A stretch of DNA of 64,000 nucleotides from DASRDB01 sp035652815 (GTDB taxonomy: Bacteria > Chloroflexota > Ktedonobacteria > Ktedonobacterales > Ktedonobacteraceae): assembly GCA_035652815.1 (NCBI GenBank), contig DASRDB010000003.1, forward strand, positions 558,001 to 622,000, read 5' to 3'. Below, piece after piece: positions 25,210-33,467 of this stretch (within the stretch, counting starts at the first letter, position 1; every line of letters starts with the position of its first letter). The translations under genes were made by a program, and so were the position numbers. The notes beneath the pieces are model-generated. The model ran no database searches. It saw nothing but the letters and a program-made list of their open reading frames with translations, and was not told where the DNA came from.

Positions 25210-25917
25210 ACATACCCTCTTTTCGACTTTGTTCTATAGTACGCAGTAAGCAGACAATAATAATGAATTTTCCCAAAGTACAGCCCATTTATTTTAGATA
25301 GACGACTATAGCCCCGGCCAAATAGTGTTGTCATACGACTCTGCATCAAAGCACTTATCTAAACATTGCAGTTCTCAGTTTAGGAGCAGCAGAAGCTTTC
25401 AACATAAATTGAGCAAGGTCAAGCAACTCTAAAAACTGCCTCTTGTCTAAACCTAGACCAATAAAAGATCACTAGAATACCAAACAACAAGATGGTCGAG
25501 AACTGCCATGTCTACTTTAAAACTGGAGAAAAGTGGAGATCCCTACATACCACACTAGAATCGACGAAGATGAGAAAACTTACTTAGCCCTACACTTGAG
25601 GAGATATCTCTTCTTATAGAAAGAAACAGGAAAAAATCTAGATAGTAGTGAAAACAAACAAAAATCTCCCTCTTTGTGAACTAAGTGAAACAGATACACT
25701 GCATGTATCAGTATAAATTGCTTCTCTACAAGAAACACACAAAGAAAGAGAATATCTCTGTATTGTAAGCGTTTTGCTTTATTACGCACCTATTGTATCA
25801 TGAATTTCTATATTTTGTCAAGTATATAAAAATAAATTACTAAAAATTCTTGCTCTTATCATATCTAAGAAATTATTACCGGGTCAACTGCTTCGTTCTC
25901 GTTTAAACGAAAGCTGG
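25210..25917. other. AT-rich gene-free stretch at the edge of the mau-like island
   Basis: About 700 bases, markedly AT-rich, with no reading frame I believe (a 69-codon frame at 25580-25789 has biased, low-complexity content). It must hold the promoter of the minus-strand cluster. A perfect palindrome TCGTTTAAACGA lies at 25899-25910, just before the truncated flavoprotein copy. Confidence 0.5.
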
Positions 25918-26096
25918 ACTAACAGCACCTGGCTCGCCATCCCGCCTTCTTCAAAAGCCTTGCCCTGCTGAAAGAATGGGGTGTCTCTGTCCTTTACGAT
26001 CTGGAAAAATACCCGCCAAGAAACGAAGTTCCCTGGACTGTTGTTCTAGAGGAACTTGAACGCATAACTAAAGCGGAAACAGGTTCGCATTCCTAG
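25918..26096 (+). pseudogene. Truncated second copy of the flavoprotein gene (3' end only)
   Basis: This segment is collinear with 21682-21854, with most bases identical. It would read QHLARHPAFFKSLALLKEWG onwards, against QHLAHHPAFFKSLATLRKWG in the intact gene, and ends in TAG. The match begins abruptly at about 25918, and a TAA precedes the first matching codon, so only the last 58 codons remain. The two copies bracket the mau-like island, which suggests that the island arose between duplicated XRE-flavoprotein units or came in with the duplication. Confidence 0.85.
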
Positions 26097-26935
26097 AACC
26101 CATAGCGCAAAAACAGGTGATTCCCACCACGTTTGACGCTCACCAGCGTCCCCCAAAGGGGATGTTCAGGCGCGAAAAGCCGACCTTCGACCAGTGCGGG
26201 GCGCTCCGAAGATGCGTCTCGACCGGCAATCTGTGGAGCAAGCGTCAGAAACTGTTCATCCAGGAGCTGCTCCGCCAGGAAGTCTCCCAGCAACTGCGGC
26301 CCGCCTTCGTGCAGGATGATCTGGCACAGGCGCGCCTCGCACACCGCCTGAACGATCGACCGGGGGCTAAGCACACCGGCAGGTTGCGCAGCTACAATCT
26401 GTACGGAGGAAGGAACAGGCTGCTCGCGCAGGCGCTCCTCACCATGAGTAGTCGTCACAACCAGCACAGGCATCTCCCCGGACTGAAAGAGTGGCAGGGT
26501 CAGGTCGATCTCGCCGCGTGTGGTGACAATAACGTTGAGCGGCGGCTCCGTCTTCCCCAGATTTCTCCGCAATTCCCGGTAAACCTCACTAAGTGGCGGG
26601 TAGATATACTCTGCTGTCCAGCGATGAGAGGGAGCAGTATCCCGGAAGGTACCGGCCCCCACGATCACAGCATCAGCGACAGCGCGTAACAACCCCATCA
26701 CCAGGTGGTCGTGGGGATTAGAGCCGCTGATCGGCCCACCGCCCGAACGGCCAGGAATGCTCAACGAGACCACCCCATCGAGGGTAGAGACAAAATTGCC
26801 GATGAAGTAGGGTCGGCCCGACTGGAGTGGAAACCGCAGTGGCCCATACAGCGTCAACAGTTCCTCCGGCAAGGGAAGTGCCTGTCCCTCTGCCTGGTCA
26901 AATAAGGATTCGAGCGGCGGCACCGGACTATTCAT
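26093..26935 (-). CDS. RibD-like / dihydrofolate reductase-family protein
   Basis: 280 residues from ATG 26935, with GGAGG 8 bases upstream. The RibD C-terminal reductase fold is clear: YFIGNFVSTLDGVVSLSIPG at about 42-61, then ADAVIVGAGTFRDTAPSHRW (NADPH-binding region), VIVTTRGEIDL and ILHEGGPQLLGDFLAEQLLD near 216-235. The last motif is typical of RibD/HTP reductases. No deaminase domain and no rib genes are nearby, so it is probably a stand-alone reductase of unknown substrate. The frame extends upstream to 27124 without support. Confidence 0.75.
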   Translation of the reverse strand: MNSPVPPLESLFDQAEGQALPLPEELLTLYGPLRFPLQSGRPYFIGNFVSTLDGVVSLSIPGRSGGGPISGSNPHDHLVMGLLRAVADAVIVGAGTFRDTAPSHRWTAEYIYPPLSEVYRELRRNLGKTEPPLNVIVTTRGEIDLTLPLFQSGEMPVLVVTTTHGEERLREQPVPSSVQIVAAQPAGVLSPRSIVQAVCEARLCQIILHEGGPQLLGDFLAEQLLDEQFLTLAPQIAGRDASSERPALVEGRLFAPEHPLWGTLVSVKRGGNHLFLRYGF

Positions 26936-27027
26936 ACATGTCCTCCACGTGGTATTCCTCACAGTATTGCAAAAATTATAGCATAGAAGAAAGGCCACGG
27001 AAGCGAATTCACCGAAAAGAGAAGGCC

Positions 27028-27055
27028 GAGAGACATCCCCTTGCGGGTGTCTCTC
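27028..27055. other. Hairpin in a divergent promoter region
   Basis: GAGAGACA (27028-27035) and TGTCTCTC (27048-27055) flank TCCCCTTGCGGG, whose ends also partly pair. It lies between the divergent RibD-like and DoxX genes and could be a leader hairpin or a protein-binding site. No T-tract is visible. Confidence 0.4.
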
Positions 27056-27216
27056 GTTCCCCCATGCTACTTCCTTTTTACCGGAATAAAAGCTACTTAC
27101 TTTTTGTTCGTTTAGGTAGAACAACCTATCTGCAAGGCGCGTGAAGCGTGATTAAAAGTAGGAAGGACAGCTATACGCAGCCTGCGTAAAAATTTTTTAG
27201 GAAAGGGATCATACAC

Positions 27217-27780
27217 ATGCCTATCTCGCTTTCTCTTGGTCTACTTCTGCTCCGGCTGGCTGTCGGATTGACAATTGCCGCGCATGGGGCGCAAAAACTC
27301 TTTGGCTGGTTCGGCGGCTCTGGTTTCCGGGGAACCGTGAACATGCAGGAAAAAATGGGCTTCAAGCCATCTGTACTCTGGGCCAGCTTAGCTATCCTCG
27401 GTGAGGTTGGCGGTGGCCTCTCCCTCGCCTTCGGCTTCTTGACCCCTCTCGGCGCTGCTGGTATCTTCGGCGCAATGTTCATAGCGGTCATTAAAGGGCA
27501 CTTGAAGAATGGTTTCTGGAACAGCAAGCGCGGCTTCGAGTATCCACTTCAGTTGCTCGCGGCAGCCGTAGCCCTCGGCCTTATCGGACCGGGCAGCTTT
27601 TCTCTTGACGCCCTCTTCGGCATTGTCCTGCCAACGCCGCAGCTCTTCATCATCATGGCCCTGGCTGCGCTTCTCGTAGATATCATCGGCCTCTTGATAA
27701 GCCGCCCGGCCACTCCGGCAGCCGCTCCAACATCTATGCCTGTGACTACATCGGGCGAAGTCAGGTCTACAGCATCCTGA
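27217..27780 (+). CDS. DoxX family membrane protein
   Basis: 187 residues with four membrane helices: LLLLRLAVGLTIAAHGAQKL at 9-28, then the family motif LFGWFGGSGFRG and VLWASLAILGEVGGGLSLAF. DoxX proteins serve quinone-linked or thiol redox functions in the membrane. The C-terminal 25 residues are a Pro/Thr/Ser tail. GGAAAGGGA stands before the start. The LLM oxidoreductase begins 19 bases after its stop, so the two form an operon. Confidence 0.85.
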   Translation: MPISLSLGLLLLRLAVGLTIAAHGAQKLFGWFGGSGFRGTVNMQEKMGFKPSVLWASLAILGEVGGGLSLAFGFLTPLGAAGIFGAMFIAVIKGHLKNGFWNSKRGFEYPLQLLAAAVALGLIGPGSFSLDALFGIVLPTPQLFIIMALAALLVDIIGLLISRPATPAAAPTSMPVTTSGEVRSTAS

Positions 27781-27799
27781 CAGGTGCCAGGAGATGGTA

Positions 27800-28699
27800 A
27801 TGGCAGATTACGGACATAATTTACTTTTCGGTACGTTCATTACGCCTGTCGCTCAGCCACCTCTGCAAGCAGTTGAGCTTGCAGAGGTGTCGGACCGCGC
27901 TGGACTCGATCTGGTAACATTCCAGGATCACCCCTACCAGCCGAGGTTTCACGATACCTGGACGCTGCTCTCGTATGCCGCCTCGCGCACAAAGCAGATT
28001 CACGTCAGCGGCAATGTTCTCAACCTGCCCTTGAGACAACCCGCCGTCCTCGCCCGCGCTGCCGCCAGCCTGGATTTGCTGAGCGATGGGCGCTTTGAAC
28101 TCGGCATTGGAGCAGGCGGTTTCTGGGACGCTATTGAGGCAATGGGTGGACGACGCTTAACACCGGGCCAGTCCGTCGAGGCATTAGAAGAAGCCATTCA
28201 GATTCTGCGCGAAATCTGGGCAACTGATAAGCCTGGGGGAGTACGCATCAATGGCACCTACTACCAGGTCAAAGGCGCGAAACGAGGCCCCAGGCCTGCG
28301 CACAACATTGGCATCTGGGTCGGCGCATACAAACCGCGCATGCTGAACATGATCGGACGAATTGCTGATGGCTGGCTCCCTTCACTAGGCTATTTGCCCG
28401 GTGGAGTAGCCGATCTTGAAGCCATGAACAAATACATTGATGAGGGAGCTGCCGAGGCAGGACGCAATCCATCCAGTATCCGCCGCTTTCTCAACATCGC
28501 CGGGCGGTTCGCGCCATCTGGCAGTTCTTTCCTGAACGGCCCGCCGCAGCAATGGGCAGAAGACCTCGCTGCAACGGCGCTCGAATACGGCATAAGTGGG
28601 TTCATCCTTGCGGCAGACGATGCGCCAACTATTGAGCGTTTCGCTACCGAAGTTGCCCCGGCGACAAGGGAACTCGTTGCTGCCGAACGTGTGCGCTGA
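27800..28699 (+). CDS. LLM class flavin-dependent oxidoreductase
   Basis: 299 residues from ATG 27800 (AGGAG at 27789-27793; ATG 27794 is too close to it). The luciferase-like TIM barrel is evident from LLFGTFITPVAQPP, DLVTFQDHPYQPRF near the N-terminus, LDLLSDGRFELGIGAGGFWD near 93-112 and IGIWVGAYKPRMLNMIGRIA near 172-191. Such enzymes use F420H2 or FMNH2 to act on aldehydes, alkanes or xenobiotics; the cofactor cannot be told from this sequence. Operon partner of the DoxX gene. Confidence 0.85.
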   Translation: MADYGHNLLFGTFITPVAQPPLQAVELAEVSDRAGLDLVTFQDHPYQPRFHDTWTLLSYAASRTKQIHVSGNVLNLPLRQPAVLARAAASLDLLSDGRFELGIGAGGFWDAIEAMGGRRLTPGQSVEALEEAIQILREIWATDKPGGVRINGTYYQVKGAKRGPRPAHNIGIWVGAYKPRMLNMIGRIADGWLPSLGYLPGGVADLEAMNKYIDEGAAEAGRNPSSIRRFLNIAGRFAPSGSSFLNGPPQQWAEDLAATALEYGISGFILAADDAPTIERFATEVAPATRELVAAERVR

Positions 28700-28727
28700 T
28701 ATGTGAGGGTGGCAAGTGCAATGAGAG

Positions 28728-28766
28728 GTACAAGGCAGAAAGAGGATTATCTTCTCTGCCTTGTAC
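28728..28766. terminator. Bidirectional hairpin between convergent genes
   Basis: GTACAAGGCAGA (28728-28739) pairs perfectly with TCTGCCTTGTAC (28755-28766). It stands between the LLM gene stop and the stop of the convergent DUF998 gene, the usual place of a shared terminator. Confidence 0.65.
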
Positions 28767-28807
28767 AGCTAGAGAAACAAAGGCAAGAATGCAAGCGGCA
28801 TTGCTCC

Positions 28808-29539
28808 CTACTCGGCGTTAACACCACTGGCGGCTATACCCACTGTGGCTTCGCCTGACGTGGCCTTTCGTTCCTGAAGCAACAGCCGTAATGCAGTTAG
28901 AGCCAGCCATGCCCATCCCATGAAAATCAGGATTCTCTGGATCAGACCGTCCACTACAGGGAAGCCTGCCCTATAAGCAAACGGCAGACCAACGGTGGAA
29001 AGAATCGATATCACCAGGATGAGCGCTCCAGTCACCCAGGAGTACGTCGCCCACTTGCGATTCTGCGGCTCAGCAGCGAAGCGCCGCGACAGCACGAAAC
29101 ACGCGGCGGGGAGAACCACATTAAAGAGCAGCAAGCCATTGATTCCGTGAATCCAACCATGCAAGGTTTGCGGTGAACCATTGAGAGGAGCGCCGGGCGG
29201 ATACCCACCCCCTGGGTCAGTCACAAAGACTCCAGCTAGCACAAGGCCCAGCCCAAACAGGCCGACAAGTATCGGCCCCCAGACCGAAGCCCTCCCGGTG
29301 CGCCAGATTCGCCGTAGCCCGACCGCGAAGGCAATGCACAGCAAGCCGGACACAATAAAGTTGGTAATCTGCTCCCAGCCCTGATCACTCAACGCAAGGT
29401 AGCTCCCCTGCGTCTGAATGGCGTTGTAGCCGGGCCGGGTCGCTCCCTCAATCAGTAACACCACATAGAAGAGCGACGGCCCCACCACTCCACACCCCAA
29501 CAGGAACTCGGTACTCCCAATCTTCTTTAAAACGCGCAT
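28808..29539 (-). CDS. DUF998 family membrane protein
   Basis: 243 residues with six predicted membrane helices. The N-terminal part holds FYVVLLIEGATRPGYNAIQT, and a loop reads VFVTDPGGGYPPGAPLNGSP followed by TLHGWIHGINGLLLF, the His-containing region characteristic of DUF998. The family has no established biochemical role. A purine-rich stretch precedes ATG 29539. It is monocistronic and convergent with the DoxX-LLM pair. Confidence 0.75.
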   Translation of the reverse strand: MRVLKKIGSTEFLLGCGVVGPSLFYVVLLIEGATRPGYNAIQTQGSYLALSDQGWEQITNFIVSGLLCIAFAVGLRRIWRTGRASVWGPILVGLFGLGLVLAGVFVTDPGGGYPPGAPLNGSPQTLHGWIHGINGLLLFNVVLPAACFVLSRRFAAEPQNRKWATYSWVTGALILVISILSTVGLPFAYRAGFPVVDGLIQRILIFMGWAWLALTALRLLLQERKATSGEATVGIAASGVNAE

Positions 29540-29748
29540 GATGGAGGCTCCTTCCTGAACAAAAAATTACTATGAGTGTCCCATTTCCATACCGAGCCAG
29601 GAGTTCCATACCAAATATACCATATTCAATAGGTAAATTACTAGCGAATAGTTGCGGTGCTATAGAAATTCTCTGAGGAAGAGTCCATAAGAGCGAGGGT
29701 ACCTATTGCTTGTTCAAGTAGATAGAACTCAAATGCGTACCTCAGATC

Positions 29749-30021
29749 TCAGGAGCTGATTAACTTCCCTTTGACAAGCTGCCCGTAATAAACCTCTGTT
29801 TCATGTTCAATCGTCACCCTGCCATTGACCTGGTGTATCTGGAAGAGCCTTTCCAGCGCTTCCATCATCTCCTGGTAGTGTGGATGGTCAGCTTGAGGCG
29901 CATTACCACTCGATAACACTCGCCCTTTCAAGCCCTCAAAATCATAAGTCCGGGGATTCTCAAACCTCTTCGCTCTATATGCGCCAACTCCAAAGAAAGG
30001 GTCTATAATTTCTTGAGAAAA
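29749..30021 (-). pseudogene. C-terminal remnant of a class I SAM-dependent methyltransferase
   Basis: The open frame runs from after a TGA at 30024-30022 down to 29749 and lacks a proper start. The readable part, RTYDFEGLKGRVLSS, then ALERLFQIHQVNGRVTIEHE and VYYGQL, matches the last 90 or so residues of a well-known methyltransferase type with 'DFEGL.gR.lSS' and 'LF..HQ.nG.V...Y.T.VYYG.L'. The SAM-binding N-terminal two thirds is absent, so this is a gene remnant. Confidence 0.7.
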
Positions 30022-30046
30022 TCACAAGGGGTACTTTCAACATACA

Positions 30047-30553
30047 TCATCCATTATATAAGTCGATATCGGACAGGGCAGGAAGGCCGTTCATCCCGAG
30101 GGAATAGGCGATCTCGCCGCCGTGATGAAGGTCATGTTGCATGACATGCCAGAGAACCCAGCCCCGGCTAATAGAGTATACCTTGCCATTCCATTCATCC
30201 TGCACAATGGACTGCAAATCGGCGAGCGTATATCGTCCCAGCGCCTCCTTGATGACCTGCCAGGTGTACTCCAATCCGCTCACCAGTTCATCCGCTGAAC
30301 GTGGCGGACTTTCAAGCGCGCCCCACATAGCAAAGGCCCGTAAATCCTCGCCTCCCTCTTCCAACTGAAAATGAAACCACCCGGCGCGCACCGCAACAAT
30401 ATGATGCGCCAATTCTTCGATGGAACGCAGATGCGGCGCAGCGCGAAATGCAAGCTGCTCCGGTGTGAGTCGAGCGAGGGCCCGGCTTAAGTGGTTCTGA
30501 TAGTTATGCCAGCCCTCCCTAAAGAAGGCCAACGTCTCGCTTGTTTCACTCAT
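30047..30553 (-). CDS. DinB family protein
   Basis: 168 residues from ATG 30553, with GGGAG 9 bases upstream. A four-helix DinB/YfiT-like bundle; the metal-binding His residues are in SIEELAHHIVAV and HVMQHDLHHGGE near residue 140. Members are metal-dependent, often thiol-transferase or hydrolase-like enzymes. The neighbouring dihydrofolate-reductase-like gene is co-oriented, 63 bases upstream. Confidence 0.85.
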   Translation of the reverse strand: MSETSETLAFFREGWHNYQNHLSRALARLTPEQLAFRAAPHLRSIEELAHHIVAVRAGWFHFQLEEGGEDLRAFAMWGALESPPRSADELVSGLEYTWQVIKEALGRYTLADLQSIVQDEWNGKVYSISRGWVLWHVMQHDLHHGGEIAYSLGMNGLPALSDIDLYNG

Positions 30554-30616
30554 CGTGTTTGCTCCCTGGATAATTCGCCACTTCAACCGGGCCTGGTTTC
30601 TTCCATCGTTTTCCTC

Positions 30617-31177
30617 TCATTTCACCACCCGAAACGAAAGATGCGTTGCCCCCGGCGTCTCAAGCGTCCGTATGTGTTCCAGGTGAATAGGTTTAGAGCC
30701 AATATGATCAAAGAGACGAATGCCCTCACCCAAAAGCACATGCGCGATATTCATATGAAACTCATCGAGCAAACCCGCCTTCAAAGCTTGTTGAACCGAG
30801 CTTCCCCCATGCAGGGCCACGTATTTCTCGCCCGCGATCTCCTGCGCCTTCGCGACCGCGCTTTCAATGCCATCGGTCACAAAGTAAAACTGTGTCTTGC
30901 CCTTTTTCTCCGGTTCTCGCGCCCGCGATTGCAACACAATCACCGGCCAATCAGGAGCGGTGCCATCAGGAAAAACCCAGCCGTTCTCGTTGTAAATCTG
31001 ATCGAAGCTCCTATGTCCCATAATTACCGCGCCACACTCGTTAAGCGTATCGCCCACAATTTCATGGAAATGCTCCATCGCGCTTCCCATCCAGGCAAAG
31101 ACCTCATCAACGCCATCATTCTTGTCAGCAATAAATCCATCAAGTGATACCGAAAGGCCAAACATCACTTTTCCCAT
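30617..31177 (-). CDS. Dihydrofolate reductase family protein
   Basis: 186 residues from ATG 31177, with GGAGA 7 bases upstream (the frame is open further but without features). VMFGLSVSLDGFIADKNDGV at 4-23, CGAVIMGHRSFDQIYNENGW, FVTDGIESAVAKAQEIAGEK and VALHGGSSVQQALKAGLLDE show the RibD-C/DHFR-like fold of the YyaP/YwjB group. It is probably an NADPH-dependent reductase, with unknown substrate. Divergent from the PNPOx-like gene. Confidence 0.85.
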   Translation of the reverse strand: MGKVMFGLSVSLDGFIADKNDGVDEVFAWMGSAMEHFHEIVGDTLNECGAVIMGHRSFDQIYNENGWVFPDGTAPDWPVIVLQSRAREPEKKGKTQFYFVTDGIESAVAKAQEIAGEKYVALHGGSSVQQALKAGLLDEFHMNIAHVLLGEGIRLFDHIGSKPIHLEHIRTLETPGATHLSFRVVK

Positions 31178-31402
31178 TGTTTTCTCCAGTCTTCGGAAAC
31201 CATGTTCTACAGGTGATCTGCCAGCACAATCAGTGTACACCCAACGATGAGAAAAAACTTCTCTCATTTTGCGCTTTTCTCCTAAGCGTTGACACAGCTT
31301 TTGTTGGTCGGCGTTCTCGAATGAGATTGGCAATTTTCCCCTAGATACCTCATGGTATACTTCCTGCAATGAACGTCCCTCTAGAGCAGGAGCAAATAAC
31401 AT

Positions 31403-31966
31403 ATGGGCAAACAGTATGATCAAATCACTCCAACCCTCCAAAGCTTTATCCAGGCACAGCCTCTATTCTTCGTAGCCACAGCCCCTCTCTCCGAAAATGG
31501 GCATGTCAATCTTTCCCCAAAGGGGTATGATACCTTTCGTATCCTCTCACCACATCAAGTCGCCTACCTGGATTTAACCGGAAGCGGAAACGAGACCTCG
31601 GCCCATCTCGCTGAAAATGGGCGCATTACTTTTATGTTTTGCGCTTTTCACGGAGCGCCCCAGATTCTGCGCCTCTACGGAAAGGGAGAAACCATTCTGC
31701 CAGGATCAGAACGCTGGGAAGAACTGCTGGCCCTTTTCCCAGGCTATCCCGGAATACGACAAATCATCCTGGCCTCGATTCATCGCGCCCAAACTTCGTG
31801 CGGATATGCCGTACCTCTGATGGAACTCCAGCAGCAGCGAGAGACACTGACGCGCTGGGCCACCGCGAAAGGAGAAGAGGCCCTTATCAACTATCGTGGC
31901 GACAACAATTGCATGAGTGTGGATGGCCTTCCTACTCCCCTGGCACAACAATATAAGGAACAATAG
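31403..31966 (+). CDS. Pyridoxamine 5'-phosphate oxidase family protein
   Basis: 187 residues with a split-barrel FMN-binding fold: LFFVATAPLSENGHVNLSPK at 21-40 and VAYLDLTGSGNETSAHLAEN at 53-72, a conserved pattern of the small PNPOx-like group. ITFMFCAFHGAPQILRLYGK follows. CAGGAGC lies 12 bases before the ATG. True pyridoxal synthesis is unlikely; general flavin reductase activity is typical for the group. Confidence 0.82.
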   Translation: MGKQYDQITPTLQSFIQAQPLFFVATAPLSENGHVNLSPKGYDTFRILSPHQVAYLDLTGSGNETSAHLAENGRITFMFCAFHGAPQILRLYGKGETILPGSERWEELLALFPGYPGIRQIILASIHRAQTSCGYAVPLMELQQQRETLTRWATAKGEEALINYRGDNNCMSVDGLPTPLAQQYKEQ

Positions 31967-31983
31967 TATAGTTAATCAGATGA

Positions 31984-32025
31984 CGCGAGGGATGCTTCGC
32001 TGCGCGCAGCGAAGCATCCCTCGCG
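31984..32025. repeat. Perfect 42-bp palindrome
   Basis: Two 21-base arms meet without a loop: CGCGAGGGATGCTTCGCTGC and G, then the exact inverse. The inner part (GCTTCGCTGCG) resembles family A, so it may be a collapsed relative. It lies just after the PNPOx-like gene and could terminate transcription. Confidence 0.85.
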
Positions 32026-32168
32026 CCTCTGGTTCTATCCCCTTGCAATTTCCCCTCCCACCATGTATACTATTATCAACGCCTGCTTGCCAGGCACCAC
32101 TTATCGTCCTCTCTTACCGCCTTCGCTTTCTACAAAAACTCCTTGTAGGACCCTCAAACAGAAAATTT

Positions 32169-32209
32169 GCAAAAAATGACAACACAACCACCACAAACAA
32201 CACAATCAT
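32169..32209 (+). promoter_or_regulatory. Shared upstream element, copy 1
   Basis: GCAAAAAAT (32169-32177), five bases, then a 27-base run starting CACAACCACCACAAACAACA. The same 41 bases with four mismatches occur on the minus strand at 60507-60467, also upstream of a gene and in the same orientation to it. Probably a regulatory or leader element. Confidence 0.55.
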
Positions 32210-32352
32210 CTATCTTCGCAAACACCCCATCTCCGATTTGCCTTTCCCCATCTTAAAAGTGTATATTGCAAACAACAGCAAACAATGTGAAACAGATGAG
32301 CTATCCAGCCAGATGACGCCCCTATGCAACGGGCGAAAGGAGTACTCACCTC

Positions 32353-33132
32353 ATGCCTTACGAGTTGATCGAATTACAATACGAAGATGGGCTTGCCACC
32401 ATCACCATGAACTGCCCACAGCGTAGAAACGCGCTTTCGCTCCAGCATATGCGCGAATTGACTGATGCATTTCGCGCGGTTGGCGAGAACGGGCAGGTGC
32501 GCGGCGTGATTTTAGCCGCCAATGGCCCTGTCTTCAGCGCCGGGCATGACTTCAAGGACGTGGTTGGACATGACCTCGCCGCCGTGCGCAAGCTGCTCAA
32601 AGTCTGCACCGAGATGATGAACACCATCCAGGAAATCCCGCAGCCCGTCCTCGCTCGCGTGCAGGGTCTCGCCACCGCCGCCGGTTGCCAGTTGGTAGCC
32701 ACCTGCGATCTCGCGGTTGCCTCCACCGAAGCCGCTTTCGCCACGCCGGGCGGCAAAGGCGGCTGGTTCTGCACTACCCCAATGGTAGCCGTCAGCCGCA
32801 ATATTGGCCGCAAACGCGCCCTCGAAATGCTGCTCACGGGCGACCCCATCGACGCGCAAACCGCCTATGACTGGGGTCTCGTCAATCGCGTCGTTCCCCC
32901 CGACCGCTTAGTCGAGGAATCGCTCAATCTGCTGAAAGCAGCCACACGCGGCAGCCTCATCTCCAAAGGCTTCGGCAAACAGGCCTACTACGCCCAGATC
33001 GAGCTGCCCCAACCGCAGGCCTACGACTACGCTATCGAAGTCATGGCCTCAACCTCACAACTGCAAGACGCCCAGGAAGGCATGCACGCCTTCCTCGAAA
33101 AACGCAAACCCAATTTTACGCAATCGTTTTAG
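32353..33132 (+). CDS. Enoyl-CoA hydratase/isomerase family protein
   Basis: 259 residues with the crotonase fold. The oxyanion-hole segment is GPVFSAGHDFKDV (about 55-67), and the second is ARVQGLATAAGCQLVATCDL (about 99-118). The hydratase Glu positions are not conserved in the usual way (GGKGGWFCTTPM where the second Glu loop lies), as in the ECHDC3-like group, so the reaction may differ from classical hydration. It stands alone; no other beta-oxidation gene adjoins it. Confidence 0.82.
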   Translation: MPYELIELQYEDGLATITMNCPQRRNALSLQHMRELTDAFRAVGENGQVRGVILAANGPVFSAGHDFKDVVGHDLAAVRKLLKVCTEMMNTIQEIPQPVLARVQGLATAAGCQLVATCDLAVASTEAAFATPGGKGGWFCTTPMVAVSRNIGRKRALEMLLTGDPIDAQTAYDWGLVNRVVPPDRLVEESLNLLKAATRGSLISKGFGKQAYYAQIELPQPQAYDYAIEVMASTSQLQDAQEGMHAFLEKRKPNFTQSF

Positions 33133-33205
33133 GCTAAAAATAATGTGTACATGGATTGTAGGAACGCGATGATGCATTTTGACAAAAAAGAGAGTATACC
33201 CAGGC

Positions 33206-33293
33206 ATGTCATCCTGAGCGCAGCGAAGGATCTCTCGCGTCGGTGTGCGAATCGTTGAGGGACAGAGATCCTTCGCTGCGCTCAGGATGACAT
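33206..33293. repeat. Family A inverted repeat, copy 2
   Basis: Perfect 30-base arms, ATGTCATCCTGAGCGCAGCG plus GAAGGATCTCT at the left and the exact inverse at 33264-33293, around a 28-base centre. It lies 74 bases after the enoyl-CoA hydratase stop and may serve as its terminator. Confidence 0.92.
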
Positions 33294-33392
33294 AAGGCCG
33301 GTCTCACTCGTATTTGTTAAACATTTCTCATTGCATCCCTATAATTGGTTGTTTGTTGTGACACATTTGTGATTTCGTCGCACAGGACAACA

Positions 33393-33421
33393 TTGCAGAT
33401 TTTTGCTATGCTATCTATGTA
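33393..33421 (+). promoter_or_regulatory. Possible promoter of the molybdoenzyme operon
   Basis: TTGCAG at 33393-33398 and TATGTA at 33416-33421 with a 17-base spacer, 47 bases before the first gene of the redox operon. A moderate match to the housekeeping consensus. The rest of 33133-33467 holds only family A copy 2. Confidence 0.4.
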
Positions 33422-33467
33422 TCGCTGTACGATATGTTGCAGAGTTTATAGCTAAAGGAACGTGCAT

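Larger units (their letters stand above)
31967..32352. other. Gene-free upstream region of the enoyl-CoA hydratase gene
   Basis: Contains a perfect 42-bp palindrome and, 144-184 bases before the next start, a 41-base element also found at 60467-60507 on the minus strand. The rest is A/C-rich on the plus strand (CAACA/CAAAC words). No gene is seen. The AAAGGAG ribosome site is at 32336-32342, 10 bases before the ATG. Confidence 0.6.

Noticed and set aside
25580..25789. 69-codon minus-strand frame in the AT-rich stretch
   Set aside because: Low-complexity Phe/Leu/Lys-rich reading of AT-rich DNA, no ribosome site.
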